From: Enterococcus pallens ATCC BAA-351
GTDB taxonomy: Bacteria > Bacillota > Bacilli > Lactobacillales > Enterococcaceae
Assembly (NCBI RefSeq): GCF_000407485.1
Contig: NZ_ASWD01000003.1
Coordinates: 558,001 to 622,000, forward strand
Length of the DNA stretch: 64,000 nt
Direction: 5' to 3'
Part shown: positions 14,711 to 23,624 of the stretch, one piece after another
How positions within the stretch are numbered: position 1 is the first letter of the stretch
Layout: every line of letters begins with the position of its first letter
Notes under the pieces: generated by a model
Databases searched by the model: none
Told to the model about the DNA's origin: nothing
The model's input: only the letters and a program-made list of their open reading frames with translations
Program-made: the position numbers and the translations under genes

Positions 14711-15514
14711 TTAATCCTCTCGAATAAAGGCATCTTTTACCCGATGCCAAAAATGCATGTGTTTATAGGAGGCGAAGTGAATGCGTTCTTCAGCAATTTT
14801 ATATTGAATAGAACGAATGCCTCCTCCGCTAACGTCTAACTGGTCAATCGTTACCATGTGTTTTCCATCGGTATTTAAAAAAATTTCTATCCATTCATCA
14901 GGACCAATGATGCTAGGCGACCCCAGCGTCCGAAATACACGATTATTCAATGAAGCAATTTCTGCCAGCTGCATTGCACTAATACTTGGATGCACTACCG
15001 CACCGCCAACACTTTTATTATATGCGGTTGACCCAGTAGGCGTTGAGATGGATAACCCATCACCTCTGAATCGTTCGAATAGTTCATCCTTTATATAGAC
15101 GTCTGCTACCATTGTTCGATTGCCTTTGCGCACAGTTGATTCATTCATAGCTAAAAAGTGCTTATGACGGCCATCCTCAAAGTTAACCACTACATCTAAT
15201 AAGGGATAGCTGACACTTTTATCCCGATCACTGCACAAACTATCTACCATTTCCTCTAATTCATAATCGCGCCAATCGGTATAAAAACCTAGATGTCCAG
15301 TGTGAACACCTAAAAATCTTACTGTATCTAATTTATGGCTGTACCGATGAAAGGCTGACAATAATGTTCCATCTCCACCAATGGTAATCACTAACTCTGG
15401 ATCATGCTCAACAACAGTAAAATTATCATTTTTAGCCACTAACTTTAACAAGTCTTCATGAACCTTCAACGACTTTGCCTCATTATTGTGGATAATTCCT
15501 ATTTTTAGCCGCAT
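14711..15514 (-). CDS. nadK: NAD kinase
   Basis: 267 residues from ATG 15514 with GGGGAGGA just upstream; the frame open to 15601 lies inside relQ. The ATP-binding GGDGTLLSAF near residue 46 and the NAD-binding DGLSISTPTGSTAYNKS near 150 define the family (PpnK/NadF). It makes NADP, using ATP or polyphosphate. The start overlaps the end of relQ by 32 nt and rluD follows at 4 nt, so the three are one translationally coupled unit. This order matches yjbM-yjbN-yjbO of Bacillus. Confidence 0.95.
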   Translation of the reverse strand: MRLKIGIIHNNEAKSLKVHEDLLKLVAKNDNFTVVEHDPELVITIGGDGTLLSAFHRYSHKLDTVRFLGVHTGHLGFYTDWRDYELEEMVDSLCSDRDKSVSYPLLDVVVNFEDGRHKHFLAMNESTVRKGNRTMVADVYIKDELFERFRGDGLSISTPTGSTAYNKSVGGAVVHPSISAMQLAEIASLNNRVFRTLGSPSIIGPDEWIEIFLNTDGKHMVTIDQLDVSGGGIRSIQYKIAEERIHFASYKHMHFWHRVKDAFIRED

Positions 15515-16151
15515 ATTCCTCCCCTTCTTTCTTCTTTTTACGATATGAAAACAGATGCTGAGCTTCTTGTATTTCGTCCCGAATACTAGACATTTCTTCA
15601 TCTAGTTGATAGGCAGCTTCAGCTGCTCGAAAAAGTCGTTCACTAATATCTTCAGGAATTTGCCCTTCATACTTGTAGTTTAAAGAATGTTCGATGGTAG
15701 CCCAAAAGTTCATCGCCAATGTTCGAATTTGAATTTCAGCCAATAACATTTTTTCACCGTCTAACATCTGAACTGGATATTCGATTACTAAATGGTAGGA
15801 GCGGTATCCACTAGCTTTTCGATTGGTTATATAATCACGTTCTTGTACGACATTCATATCTTTTCTATTGCGAATTACTTGAACCATGTGATGAATATCT
15901 TCGACAAATTGACACATAATGCGCATCCCAGCAATATCAGACATGTCCTCTTCTAACCGGTCTAAAGATATTCCTCGTAATTTCGCTTTATTCAAAATAC
16001 TGTCAACTGGCTTCACTCTGCCGGTCACAAACTCGATTGGCACATGTTCTCCTTGTTCACGATATTGTGTTCTTAAGCCTCTTAGCTTAATTTTCAGTTC
16101 AGCCACAGCTAATTCATACGGTGCAAGAAAAATTTCCCAGTTTCTTTCCAT
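15483..16151 (-). CDS. relQ: Small alarmone synthetase RelQ (GTP pyrophosphokinase)
   Basis: 222 residues from ATG 16151 behind GAGGG. It has only the synthetase domain of the RelA/SpoT family: DRLEEDMSDIAGMRIMCQF near residue 65, NRKASGYRSYHLVIEYP near 108, and EIQIRTLAMNFWATIEHSLN near 140. There is no hydrolase domain or TGS/ACT region, so it is a single-domain SAS like YjbM/RelQ, which transfers pyrophosphate from ATP to GDP, GTP or GMP. It heads the relQ-nadK-rluD-mgtE-nudix run and diverges from the CYTH gene. Confidence 0.95.
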   Translation of the reverse strand: MERNWEIFLAPYELAVAELKIKLRGLRTQYREQGEHVPIEFVTGRVKPVDSILNKAKLRGISLDRLEEDMSDIAGMRIMCQFVEDIHHMVQVIRNRKDMNVVQERDYITNRKASGYRSYHLVIEYPVQMLDGEKMLLAEIQIRTLAMNFWATIEHSLNYKYEGQIPEDISERLFRAAEAAYQLDEEMSSIRDEIQEAQHLFSYRKKKKEGEEYAAKNRNYPQ

Positions 16152-16353
16152 TAAAATTCCCTCGCTTTTCTTTCCATTCTTTCCTATCTTATCACAAACT
16201 ATCCGTTAGCAAAAATGACTAGTTCAATCCCAAAAACTGCAAATTCTATATTTTTCTTGATTAATGGATAAACTTCATTTAAATATTTGACGGCACCGTG
16301 TAACATGTGTCAATATACCTTTGTATTAGTCAAATTTTAGAATAGAGTGTACA

Positions 16354-16938
16354 ATGATAATGAACGAATCAATTGAAATAGAATACAAAACGATGCTTAC
16401 GCAGCAAGAATATCTACAATTGATGACATACTACCAGTTGACTTCCTCTCATTTGGTTACTCAGACCAATCTTTATTTTGACACATCAGATTTTCAATTG
16501 AAAGAGAAAAATATGGGATTGCGAATCCGATATTTTGATTCTGACGCTGAAGCAACTTTGAAAATTCCTCAGCAAGTTGGATTATTGGAAGTAACAGATG
16601 ATATTGAACTATCTGAAGCAAAAAAAGCAATTGAAACTGGTCGGTTTCCAAAAAGTGCTCAACAAATTTTTAATGTCTTAAACAAAGAGGGTATTTCTTG
16701 TAATTTGTTGGGTTTGATTGGCCGTTTAGTTACGAAACGCGCAGAAATAATTATACCTGAAGGAAAACTGGCTCTTGATGAAAATTGGTATAGAAACCAG
16801 CATGATTTTGAATTAGAACTAGAGGTACAAGATAGCGGAAAAAAAGAAACAGACTTTCTTGTACTATTGAAACAATTTAATATTCCTTATCGACCAGCTA
16901 AGAACAAGATTGTTCGTGCGATAACCATAAGGAAATAA
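16354..16938 (+). CDS. CYTH-domain protein (YjbK-like)
   Basis: 194 residues. The CYTH (adenylate cyclase/thiamine triphosphatase) fold is recognised from the N-terminal EIEYKTMLT, the EXEXK metal/triphosphate motif, and alternating acidic and basic strands: QTNLYFDTSDFQLKEKNMG, GLRIRYF, TLKIPQ and FELELEV. Such proteins hydrolyse inorganic or organic triphosphates; the in vivo substrate of YjbK is unsettled. The ribosome site is weak (GAGTG), and the ATG at 16360 is nearly as good. It is followed at 18 nt by spxH and diverges from relQ, the alarmone enzyme. Confidence 0.85.
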   Translation: MIMNESIEIEYKTMLTQQEYLQLMTYYQLTSSHLVTQTNLYFDTSDFQLKEKNMGLRIRYFDSDAEATLKIPQQVGLLEVTDDIELSEAKKAIETGRFPKSAQQIFNVLNKEGISCNLLGLIGRLVTKRAEIIIPEGKLALDENWYRNQHDFELELEVQDSGKKETDFLVLLKQFNIPYRPAKNKIVRAITIRK

Positions 16939-16956
16939 ATGTGAGGAGGAAGTCTC

Positions 16957-17604
16957 TTGATTGAGATTTATTTATTTATCAATCCTATTGGCGGCCGTTG
17001 CTTGTCCATTGAAAAGCAAATAACTGAGTTGATGAAAAAGAATGATCTAAAAATCCAGTTACGGCTCATTCCATTAATGAATTTACATACAATATCTGAC
17101 CTTTTAACTATAGAGGGCATATCCAAAAGAGATATACACAAACGCAATAAACTCTCAGATGTTATTTATTCTGCTTCTTTAGATGTCAAGGCTGCTCAAT
17201 TACAAGGAAAAAAACGTGGACGTATTTTCTTGATGAAGTTGCAAGAAGAATTAGCTAAAAAAAGAACTCCCTATTCCAAAGAATTAGTGCATCGGTTATT
17301 TTCAGAGACTGGTGGAGATATGGAAACTTTTGTGGAAGATCGTTCTTCTGATTTAGTAAAAGAACTTTTCATAGCAGATCAGCAAATTGCTAAAGATATG
17401 GATATTACAAAGCATCCGACTGCCGTTATTTATAATTGTGTAACCGATTCAGGAACTGGTGTACGAGTAGAAGGTTGCAGTGCAATTAAATATGTTATAA
17501 ATGCTTGTAAGTCACGTAGTTCCATGTTGCAATTCTTTAAAAGTCAGGAAAATAGTGTAAACTTTAATCAAGATTTTCCAGATGATCATCTTTCACTAAT
17601 TTAA
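16957..17604 (+). CDS. spxH: SpxH/YjbH-like DsbA-family adaptor protein
   Basis: 215 residues from a TTG at 16957, 6 nt after GAGGAGGAAG. The protein has the thioredoxin/DsbA-like fold of YjbH: EIYLFINPIGGRC at the N-terminus, a helical insertion (100-145), and a late KHPTAVIYNC strand with the cis-Pro-like turn. In Bacillus, SpxH delivers Spx to ClpXP. Here the N-terminal His-rich segment is absent and the usual CPEC motif is reduced to GGRC with a single Cys at about 15, so zinc-based redox sensing may be lost. Its neighbours pepF, coiA, mecA and spx match the Bacillus order. Confidence 0.8.
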   Translation: MIEIYLFINPIGGRCLSIEKQITELMKKNDLKIQLRLIPLMNLHTISDLLTIEGISKRDIHKRNKLSDVIYSASLDVKAAQLQGKKRGRIFLMKLQEELAKKRTPYSKELVHRLFSETGGDMETFVEDRSSDLVKELFIADQQIAKDMDITKHPTAVIYNCVTDSGTGVRVEGCSAIKYVINACKSRSSMLQFFKSQENSVNFNQDFPDDHLSLI

Positions 17605-17650
17605 AACTAGACGTTCAAGGAAAGATATTTCCCTTAAACGTCTAGTTTTT
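17603..17650 (+). terminator. Terminator after spxH
   Basis: An AAAACTAGACGTT arm and its complement pair around a long loop; a run of seven T follows. It starts at the spxH stop codon. Confidence 0.88.
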
Positions 17651-17742
17651 TTATCTTTTCATATTGATTAGGTTCTTATTTTTGTAAAAACTTCATAATG
17701 ATCTTTTTGGAATACACCCTTTTATTTCTTTTCTCATAAGAC

Positions 17743-17792
17743 AAAAAAGATTGAGAGAAACTCCATTTCTGTAGTTTCTCTCAATCTTTTTT
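17743..17792. terminator. Terminator after pepF (bidirectional)
   Basis: A 20-bp perfect stem (AAAAAAGATTGAGAGAAACT with its complement) and a 10-nt loop. Flanking A and T runs let it work for pepF on the minus strand and for spxH read-through. Confidence 0.9.
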
Positions 17793-17838
17793 TAATCGTT
17801 ATTCAATATTAGCACTTTTTAAGATGCATACAACTTAA

Positions 17839-19659
17839 CTACGTGTTCTTCAATTGTCGAACTAAATCTTCTAACTCATCAAGTCGCAAAGCAAAGATAC
17901 CCATTGCATCTTCAATATAGTTAGCTTTTGTCATATCCACACCAGCTTTTTTCATTACTTCAATCGGATAATCACTACTTCCAGATTTCAAATAAGCCAA
18001 ATATTTTTCTAAAGCCTCTGGCTCATGATTGACAATTTTAGTTGCCAATGCGTTTGCTGCTGAAAAACCAGTTGCATATTGATAAACATAGTAATTGTAA
18101 TAAAAGTGAGGGATACGTGACCATTCATACTGAATTTCTTCATCACTGCTAACAATCGGTCCATAGTATTTTTGATTTAATTCTTTATAGTAGGTACTTA
18201 AATGTTCGCTAGTTAAAGGAACCCCTTTTGCATCTTCAGTATGAATAAAATGTTCAAACTCAGCAAACTGTGTTTGTCTGAAAATTGTACCTTTAAAACC
18301 ATCCAAATAATGATTAATAATATACGCACGTATTTTAGGATCTTTTTCGGTTTCAAGTAAATAGCTAGTTAAAATATTCTCGTTAGTCGTAGAAGCAATT
18401 TCAGCTAAAAAGATCGAATAATCTCCATAAACATAAGGTTGATTATTTCGAGTAAAATGACTGTGTACACTATGTCCCATTTCGTGAACCAGAGTGTACA
18501 ATTCATCTAAGCGATCATGCCAATTCAATAGAATGTATGGTTGTGTGTCATAAGCTCCCGATGAATAGGCCCCGCTGCGTTTTCCTTGATTCTCTACAAC
18601 ATCAATCCATCGTTCTTCAAAAGCTTTTTCTACAATCTCTAAGTATTCATTTCCTAAAGGTTTTAGAGCTAGTAAAACTTGTTGTTTAGCTTCTTCATAA
18701 GTAAACTTAATCGGCGCCTCAGCTAAAAGAGGTGTATACATATCATACATATGCAATTCTTCTAATCCTAACAATTCTTTGCGCAATTCTACATATCGAT
18801 GAAGCAATGGCAAATACTGGTTAACAACTAACACCAAAGTGTCGTATACATCTTCTGGGATGTGATTATTCGTTAAAGCAGCTGCACGGGCGGAAGAATA
18901 TCCTCGTACCTTCGCTTTATAGTTATGGCTTTTCACGTGGGTACTTAGCGTAGTTGCTAATGTGTTTTTAAATTGCTTGTAAACAGTGTACAAAGCTTTA
19001 AAGGCTGCTTGCCGTACATCACGATTCGTACTTTCCATCAGCTGACCATAAACACCATGAGTTAGCTGCACAGCTTCACCATTCTCGTTTTGAACAATTG
19101 GGAATGTTAAATCTGCATTGTTCATTACAGAGAAGATGTCCGCCGAACTGCCAAAAATTTCACTAGCCCCTGCCAAAAGAGCCTCTTGTTCTGCAGGTAA
19201 AATATGCGCTCTTTGAGAAAGAATCTGCTCAATAAAATGACGATAGATAGATAAAGCTGGCTCAGCTTCAAAAAAACTCCAAATGGTTTGATCGGATAGT
19301 GATAGTACTTCTGGCTCAAACCAGCTGACAGCTTCACTTGTTTGAGCTATTAAACTTGAAGCACGCGCATACAGAGCTTGGTATTTAGTATTTGCTGTAT
19401 CTTGATCATTTTTTAAATGTGCATATACGTAAATTACTTCCGCCTTACGATAGATATCCAGTACATATTCAATTCCTGCTAAAAATGCCTGAGCGTTTTC
19501 TTTTAAAGTTCCTTGGATCTTTTCAGCAGCTTGCAATTCTTTTGATAAAAACTCAAATTCCACTTCAAATTCTGCTTCATTTGCAAATATCTTTGTTAAA
19601 TCCCATGTCAAATCCACAGGAACCTCTTCACGTTTTGGTAATTGTTTTGCTTCAGTCAT
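17839..19659 (-). CDS. pepF: Oligoendopeptidase F
   Basis: 606 residues from ATG 19659 with GGGAG upstream; the frame continues 27 codons further back but through promoter sequence. M3-family zinc metallopeptidase: the metal site is LVHEMGHSVHSHF near residue 390 (HExxH), with the third ligand Glu about 25 residues on in FLAEIASTTNE. Length equals that of lactococcal PepF. It cleaves 7- to 17-residue peptides in the cytoplasm and is linked to protein turnover and, in Bacillus, to peptide signalling. It is downstream of coiA and convergent with spxH. Confidence 0.95.
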   Translation of the reverse strand: MTEAKQLPKREEVPVDLTWDLTKIFANEAEFEVEFEFLSKELQAAEKIQGTLKENAQAFLAGIEYVLDIYRKAEVIYVYAHLKNDQDTANTKYQALYARASSLIAQTSEAVSWFEPEVLSLSDQTIWSFFEAEPALSIYRHFIEQILSQRAHILPAEQEALLAGASEIFGSSADIFSVMNNADLTFPIVQNENGEAVQLTHGVYGQLMESTNRDVRQAAFKALYTVYKQFKNTLATTLSTHVKSHNYKAKVRGYSSARAAALTNNHIPEDVYDTLVLVVNQYLPLLHRYVELRKELLGLEELHMYDMYTPLLAEAPIKFTYEEAKQQVLLALKPLGNEYLEIVEKAFEERWIDVVENQGKRSGAYSSGAYDTQPYILLNWHDRLDELYTLVHEMGHSVHSHFTRNNQPYVYGDYSIFLAEIASTTNENILTSYLLETEKDPKIRAYIINHYLDGFKGTIFRQTQFAEFEHFIHTEDAKGVPLTSEHLSTYYKELNQKYYGPIVSSDEEIQYEWSRIPHFYYNYYVYQYATGFSAANALATKIVNHEPEALEKYLAYLKSGSSDYPIEVMKKAGVDMTKANYIEDAMGIFALRLDELEDLVRQLKNT

Positions 19660-19736
19660 ATCATCGCTCCCATCTTTTTGCCTTATCTTAACATATTTTA
19701 CTGAAAAAAATAACTGGTTACATTTAAAGATTTCTG

Positions 19737-20720
19737 TCATCCTTTCAAAACGAGACGGCGTGTTTCTGACATGAGAGCAGCTATCATTTTTTCTTCATTA
19801 ATTCGAGGAAAGTGCCAAGTGAACTTATTCTCTGCATAGAATTTTTCAAAACGTTGAATCACGGATACTGGTTTATCTGGACTTAAAGAATAAAGATAGC
19901 GAAAAATAATATAAGTCTCATTGTAAAGAAAGGAATATTGACTGGGTAAATACATCCAATCTGGCAAATGAAGCAAGTGCTGATTTTGCTGGTACAAAAA
20001 TTGCTGTAAAGGTTTTATTCCTTGGTCAAAGGAGACTAGCTTGTTTGCTAAAAATCTTTTCTTATTTTGGATTTGTTGATCGCCATATTTAATTGCTAGT
20101 TTATCTTTTGTCACAATTTGCTTAACCTCTAATAACGGTTTTGAATAAAATGGAAAAGTATTTTTTGTGTAATAGTAGTGTTGATCTATTTTCTTAATAT
20201 GACTAAGTAAGTAAATTCCTTTAAAATCAATCAACCATAAATGAAATCCATTCTGTTGGTCATACGAGCAAAAATGCTTTTGTAAAGTACTCCAATTTTT
20301 TTTAGGCCATAAATTTGGACCCAATAGCCACCAATCTCGGTAATTACCGCTTTGATATCCAGCAAAGCGTTGAATTAAGCGAGAAATTTTCAATGAGGAA
20401 CATTGTATTTCTACAGCTGTACGATTTTGTAGCAAATCTGGTCGCTGCTTTAACTCAGGAAGCGGTTTTTCCAATTCCCAGTTTTCGCCGCACGAATAAC
20501 CACTATGCAAAAAAAGTTGTTTCAATTTTAAATGTTCTTGTGTTTCACCTTCACTTAACCCTTCACAGTTTGTTTTTTTTCGATGAGCAAAATGAGGTAT
20601 TTTTATCGTTCCTTGTTTGCAAATCAGTTGATCGCCACAATCTGGACAATAATAATTTTCTTTTGGCGAATAGTGTTTAACCGAAACCAATTGATTTTCC
20701 TTATTATATGCAAACAGCAT
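19737..20720 (-). CDS. coiA: Competence protein CoiA
   Basis: 327 residues from ATG 20720, with GGGGTGAT ending 4 nt upstream. N-terminal zinc ribbon YYCPDCGDQLICKQG near residue 24 and HFAHRKKTNC near 45, then a nuclease-like core: HLKLKQLF, RPDLLQNRTAVEIQCSS near 110, resembling a PD-(D/E)xK site. CoiA acts in the cytoplasm after DNA uptake, helping recombination of transforming DNA. It sits between mecA and pepF as in Bacillus and streptococci. Its promoter carries the same T8-TGCGTA element found before comGA. Confidence 0.92.
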   Translation of the reverse strand: MLFAYNKENQLVSVKHYSPKENYYCPDCGDQLICKQGTIKIPHFAHRKKTNCEGLSEGETQEHLKLKQLFLHSGYSCGENWELEKPLPELKQRPDLLQNRTAVEIQCSSLKISRLIQRFAGYQSGNYRDWWLLGPNLWPKKNWSTLQKHFCSYDQQNGFHLWLIDFKGIYLLSHIKKIDQHYYYTKNTFPFYSKPLLEVKQIVTKDKLAIKYGDQQIQNKKRFLANKLVSFDQGIKPLQQFLYQQNQHLLHLPDWMYLPSQYSFLYNETYIIFRYLYSLSPDKPVSVIQRFEKFYAENKFTWHFPRINEEKMIAALMSETRRLVLKG

Positions 20721-20740
20721 ATTTATCACCCCGTAGGTAA

Positions 20741-20755
20741 TATACGCAAAAAAAA
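20741..20755 (-). promoter_or_regulatory. Candidate competence (ComX-type) promoter element of coiA
   Basis: Minus strand: eight T (20755-20748) running into TGCGTATA (20748-20741). The box ends 20 nt before the coiA ATG. TGCGTATA matches 6 of 8 positions of the streptococcal com-box TACGAATA. No normal -35/-10 pair is seen. The T run is also the U-tract of the mecA terminator. Confidence 0.55.
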
Positions 20756-20776
20756 GAAGCCCTGTTCAGGCTTCTT
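20746..20776 (-). terminator. Terminator of mecA
   Basis: AAGAAGCC/GGCTTCTT stem (20776-20754) with a loop of about 6 nt, followed by a T run. The stem begins in the mecA stop codon. Confidence 0.85.
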
Positions 20777-21419
20777 AAACGAAATATTTCCGGGTGATTT
20801 CTATCGCATCTTTTTGCATTAATAAAGTACCGTATTCTTCTAAAAACTCTGGTGTTACTTGTGTATCTTCAGCATATTCTAGCACTTCAGCCACAACGTC
20901 TGAAATTGACGATTCTCCGTAAGTTTCTGGATCAAAATACAGTTGAAGATAATACATTTTATCGTACTGATACAAGTCACTCCAAGCCTCATCCAAAAAG
21001 GAATAGCTAGCTAATTCAATCATGTTTTCAAAATCGTTGAGTTTGAAAACACGTAAACGACCAATCTCAGCATTTTCGGGTGTTACATTTTGAGAAGCAA
21101 GAATCTGCTGACGAATTAATTGATCAAGGTCATTCGTTTCAAAATCACCTGGATCAGAAAACTTATTCAAATCATCTTGGGTAAGATTTTTACTAATGAA
21201 TAATTCCAGTCCATCATTTTTAGGCAATACTTGAAAAGTAACGGCTTCGCTACTCTTGAATTCATCTTCAATGTCAACTTCTTCTAAAATACTGTAAAAG
21301 AAGGACTCAATTTCGCGATGATTTCCAAGAAGATCTAAAAAAGTAATCCCTCGTTCTGCCAAATCATCACTGCCGATCATCACTCGAATGGTGTTTTCAT
21401 TGATGTGTTCCATTTCCAT
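20775..21419 (-). CDS. mecA: Adaptor protein MecA
   Basis: 214 residues from ATG 21419, 7 nt after GAGGTG. The N-terminal MEHINENTIRVMIGSDDLAERG is the substrate-recognising part of MecA, the middle is acidic, and the C-terminal ClpC-binding domain includes VFKLNDFENMIELASYSF and YYLQLYFDP. MecA directs substrates, notably competence regulators such as ComK or ComX, to the ClpCP protease. It therefore restrains competence, and its position next to coiA and near spx fits this job. This MecA is not the penicillin-binding protein of the same name. Confidence 0.95.
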   Translation of the reverse strand: MEMEHINENTIRVMIGSDDLAERGITFLDLLGNHREIESFFYSILEEVDIEDEFKSSEAVTFQVLPKNDGLELFISKNLTQDDLNKFSDPGDFETNDLDQLIRQQILASQNVTPENAEIGRLRVFKLNDFENMIELASYSFLDEAWSDLYQYDKMYYLQLYFDPETYGESSISDVVAEVLEYAEDTQVTPEFLEEYGTLLMQKDAIEITRKYFV

Positions 21420-21458
21420 CTAAGCACACCTCATTTCAAATAGGTAGGTTATATGTTC

Positions 21459-21464
21459 ATTGTA
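21459..21464 (-). promoter_or_regulatory. -10 box of mecA
   Basis: TACAAT on the minus strand, about 40 nt before the mecA start. The -35 at 17 nt (CTTTAC) is weak. Confidence 0.45.
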
Positions 21465-21479
21465 ACCGATTGGCAGCAA

Positions 21480-22198
21480 AAGTAAAGAAAGCAATCAGAA
21501 TTTATCAAGTCTTTAAAAATAAATTTTGGGATTTACCTCTTTTTCTTTAGAAAATTTTTTCTCAAAGGAAACACTGGCCATTCAACTATCATTGTCAATA
21601 TAGAATAAAAAATTGATTTTCGAACATCGGCTGCTAGGTCGCTATTTTATTTCTAGCTTTTCGTTCTCGATATTTTGATTTTATCATCTCATATTGTGGC
21701 GTATATCAATAATCCTCTGATAGACCAATCAATCTTCGCTAGTCATTTCTGAGATGACGACGTGGTCAAATAGTAGTTTCCAGCCCTACAGCCTTATGCC
21801 TTATTCTTTTCACAAAATCTAAGATATTTAGCCACCGTCACTTTCGTAGAGAAATGCATGTTTTATAGATTTGTCATATTTTCAGCATAGCTTTCTTTCT
21901 CAGGTCATGTTCCAATGGATAAAATTACTTTTCTATGTTTTCGTCCTTTAGAAAATTTTTAATGATGAAATTCTAGAAAATTAATTCCTTCTGACTCATC
22001 CTAAAAATTGACTAAGCGACTTTTTTCCGTACTTATTTCCAGTTTCCTTTTTTTGATTCTATTTAGAAAACGAATGCTTTTCAGAGATTCAGCCAGCGAA
22101 TTTCGTCGCAAACTATCTGATAACTATTGAGAATTTTTGTACTTACTCAAACTAGCCTCTCATCAGTTAGCAAATAACACTTGCTGGTCAAGCGAAAT
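21480..22198. other. Long non-coding stretch between mecA and spx
   Basis: About 720 bases with stops in all frames, no ribosome site before any frame, and no RNA family I recognise. A 15-nt direct repeat CTTTAGAAAATTTTT occurs near 21546 and 21944. TTGACA is present near 21598 on the minus strand without a matching -10. In Bacillus a small gene (yjbE) lies here, so this may be gene decay, but I can read no relic. Confidence 0.5.
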
Positions 22199-22226
22199 AA
22201 AAAACCTCGCAAATCAGCGAGGTTTC
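22199..22226 (-). terminator. Terminator of spx
   Basis: AACCTCGC/GCGAGGTT stem, 6-nt loop, followed on the minus strand by TTTTTTATTT. Starts 3 nt past the spx stop. Confidence 0.88.
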
Positions 22227-22228
22227 TT

Positions 22229-22627
22229 TTATAGTCCGGCCATAAGTTGTGCCTGTCGTAATTCATATTGTCTTACATCACGAGGTAAAAAGCGGCGAAT
22301 TTCGTCTTCATTAAATCCTACTTGCAATCTTTTGTCATCAATCATGATTGGTCGTCTAAGTAGACCTGGATTTTCTTTCACTAGACTCAATAAATCTTTT
22401 AAAGACAATTCGTCTAGATCCATGTTCAACTTTTGAAAAACCTTCGAGCGAGTAGAAATAATCTCCTCTGTCCCATCCTCAGTCATTTGCAAAATATCTT
22501 TTAATTCTTCAATGGTTAAAGGTTCAGAGAATATATTTCTTTCCACAAATGGAATCTCATGTTCCTGCAGCCAAGCACGTGCTTTCCGACATGATGTGCA
22601 ACTAGGGGAAGTATATAGTGTCAACAT
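22229..22627 (-). CDS. spx: Transcriptional regulator Spx
   Basis: 132 residues, the normal Spx length. ArsC-like thioredoxin fold with the redox switch CTSC at residues 10-13, [13 protein letters not shown] near 60, and the RNA-polymerase-facing segment [19 protein letters not shown] near 90. Spx binds the alpha subunit C-terminal domain and shifts transcription under thiol stress. Oxidation of the two cysteines activates it, and it is degraded through SpxH and ClpXP. Genes for SpxH and MecA are within 7 kb. Lactobacillales often have two Spx proteins; this looks like the SpxA-type. Confidence 0.93.
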   Translation of the reverse strand: MLTLYTSPSCTSCRKARAWLQEHEIPFVERNIFSEPLTIEELKDILQMTEDGTEEIISTRSKVFQKLNMDLDELSLKDLLSLVKENPGLLRRPIMIDDKRLQVGFNEDEIRRFLPRDVRQYELRQAQLMAGL

Positions 22628-22700
22628 ACATGTATCACTCCTTTTCTTGACTAAAATGATTTTGTAACAGAAGGTTTTGTGTCTCTTCTATCTGATTCCT

Positions 22701-22706
22701 ATTATA
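22701..22706 (-). promoter_or_regulatory. -10 box of spx
   Basis: A perfect TATAAT on the minus strand about 75 nt before the spx start. No good -35 is seen at the usual distance, which is consistent with an activator-dependent or multi-promoter gene. Confidence 0.5.
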
Positions 22707-23580
22707 CAGAAAAAACGTAACAAAAAAAAGTGGGTTAAACAACAATGTTTATAAATAATACCGTTATTTAATTTTTCATTTTGTGTCCCCCTTGCTTGAG
22801 CAAGCTTCAGCTCACTATACAGCTTCATCAAAATCCTCTATCAATAATTTAATGATATCCACTAAAATCAAAAACTCTATTACCAAACATCTTTAGGCAT
22901 TTACAACTCTATATAAAAATAAAAAAAAAGACTTTCTAAAATACATATCAAGATCATTTCAAACACAATTTTAGAGCTTGAAACGCTATTAAATCACGGT
23001 TTCTATTATGATCACTGAATGATTATATAATTAAAATTTAATATAAAAAAACTTTCAGAAAGAAAAAATCAAAATCTTTTAGATTCTAAAAGCTACTTCT
23101 ATTTCAAATATCTTTGCTCAAATTGGATATATTGATAGATGTAGTTTGCTCAAAAAAAAGCGAATTCTTACTTCTATTTCCCTTATCAAACGATTAGGAA
23201 ATGGTTACTCTTCAATAGTATACTTTTCTCAATCATTATTTTTTTCTAGCTGATTTTTTTTGATTGGCAAACACCTATGTTTTTTTTGTCAAAAATCACA
23301 AAAAAATAAGATAACAATGGTTCTTTAACGATTCTTTAGCACCTATTTAAAGAGATTTTAAGAGCAAATAATTAGAGAAATTTCGCAATACTGATATTAC
23401 AATGATAAAAAGATGAGATATACTAATATTTTCGGAGTTCACCTTTATAAAAATTATTTTACCTTTTACCTAAAGCTTGTTTTAGATAATAACGACCACT
23501 AAATCTTAAAACTATTTCAATATCTGGTGAAGTCTTTTGTTAAAAAAATCTTAAGTACGATTAAAGCTTCCTGGAAAAGG
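22707..23580. other. Long AT-rich non-coding stretch upstream of spx
   Basis: About 870 bases, very AT-rich, with homopolymer runs of A and T and no frame that looks coding. A TTGACA followed by an A8 run lies near 23290 on the minus strand, and isolated TATACT and TATAAT-like boxes occur, but no complete promoter is convincing. It could hold upstream regulatory sequence for spx or the remains of lost genes. Confidence 0.5.
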
Positions 23581-23615
23581 AAAAATAGTTGCAGTTCTAT
23601 TACACTGCAACTATT
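23581..23615 (-). terminator. Terminator of the sbcD-sbcC-SNF2 unit
   Basis: A 12-bp stem AATAGTTGCAGT/ACTGCAACTATT with an 8-nt loop, then TTTTT on the minus strand, just after the helicase gene. Confidence 0.88.
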
Positions 23616-23624
23616 CCAGTCCCA

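Noticed and set aside
21480-22198. A decayed yjbE-like gene between mecA and spx
   Set aside because: No frame shows recognisable residues. Position alone is not evidence.
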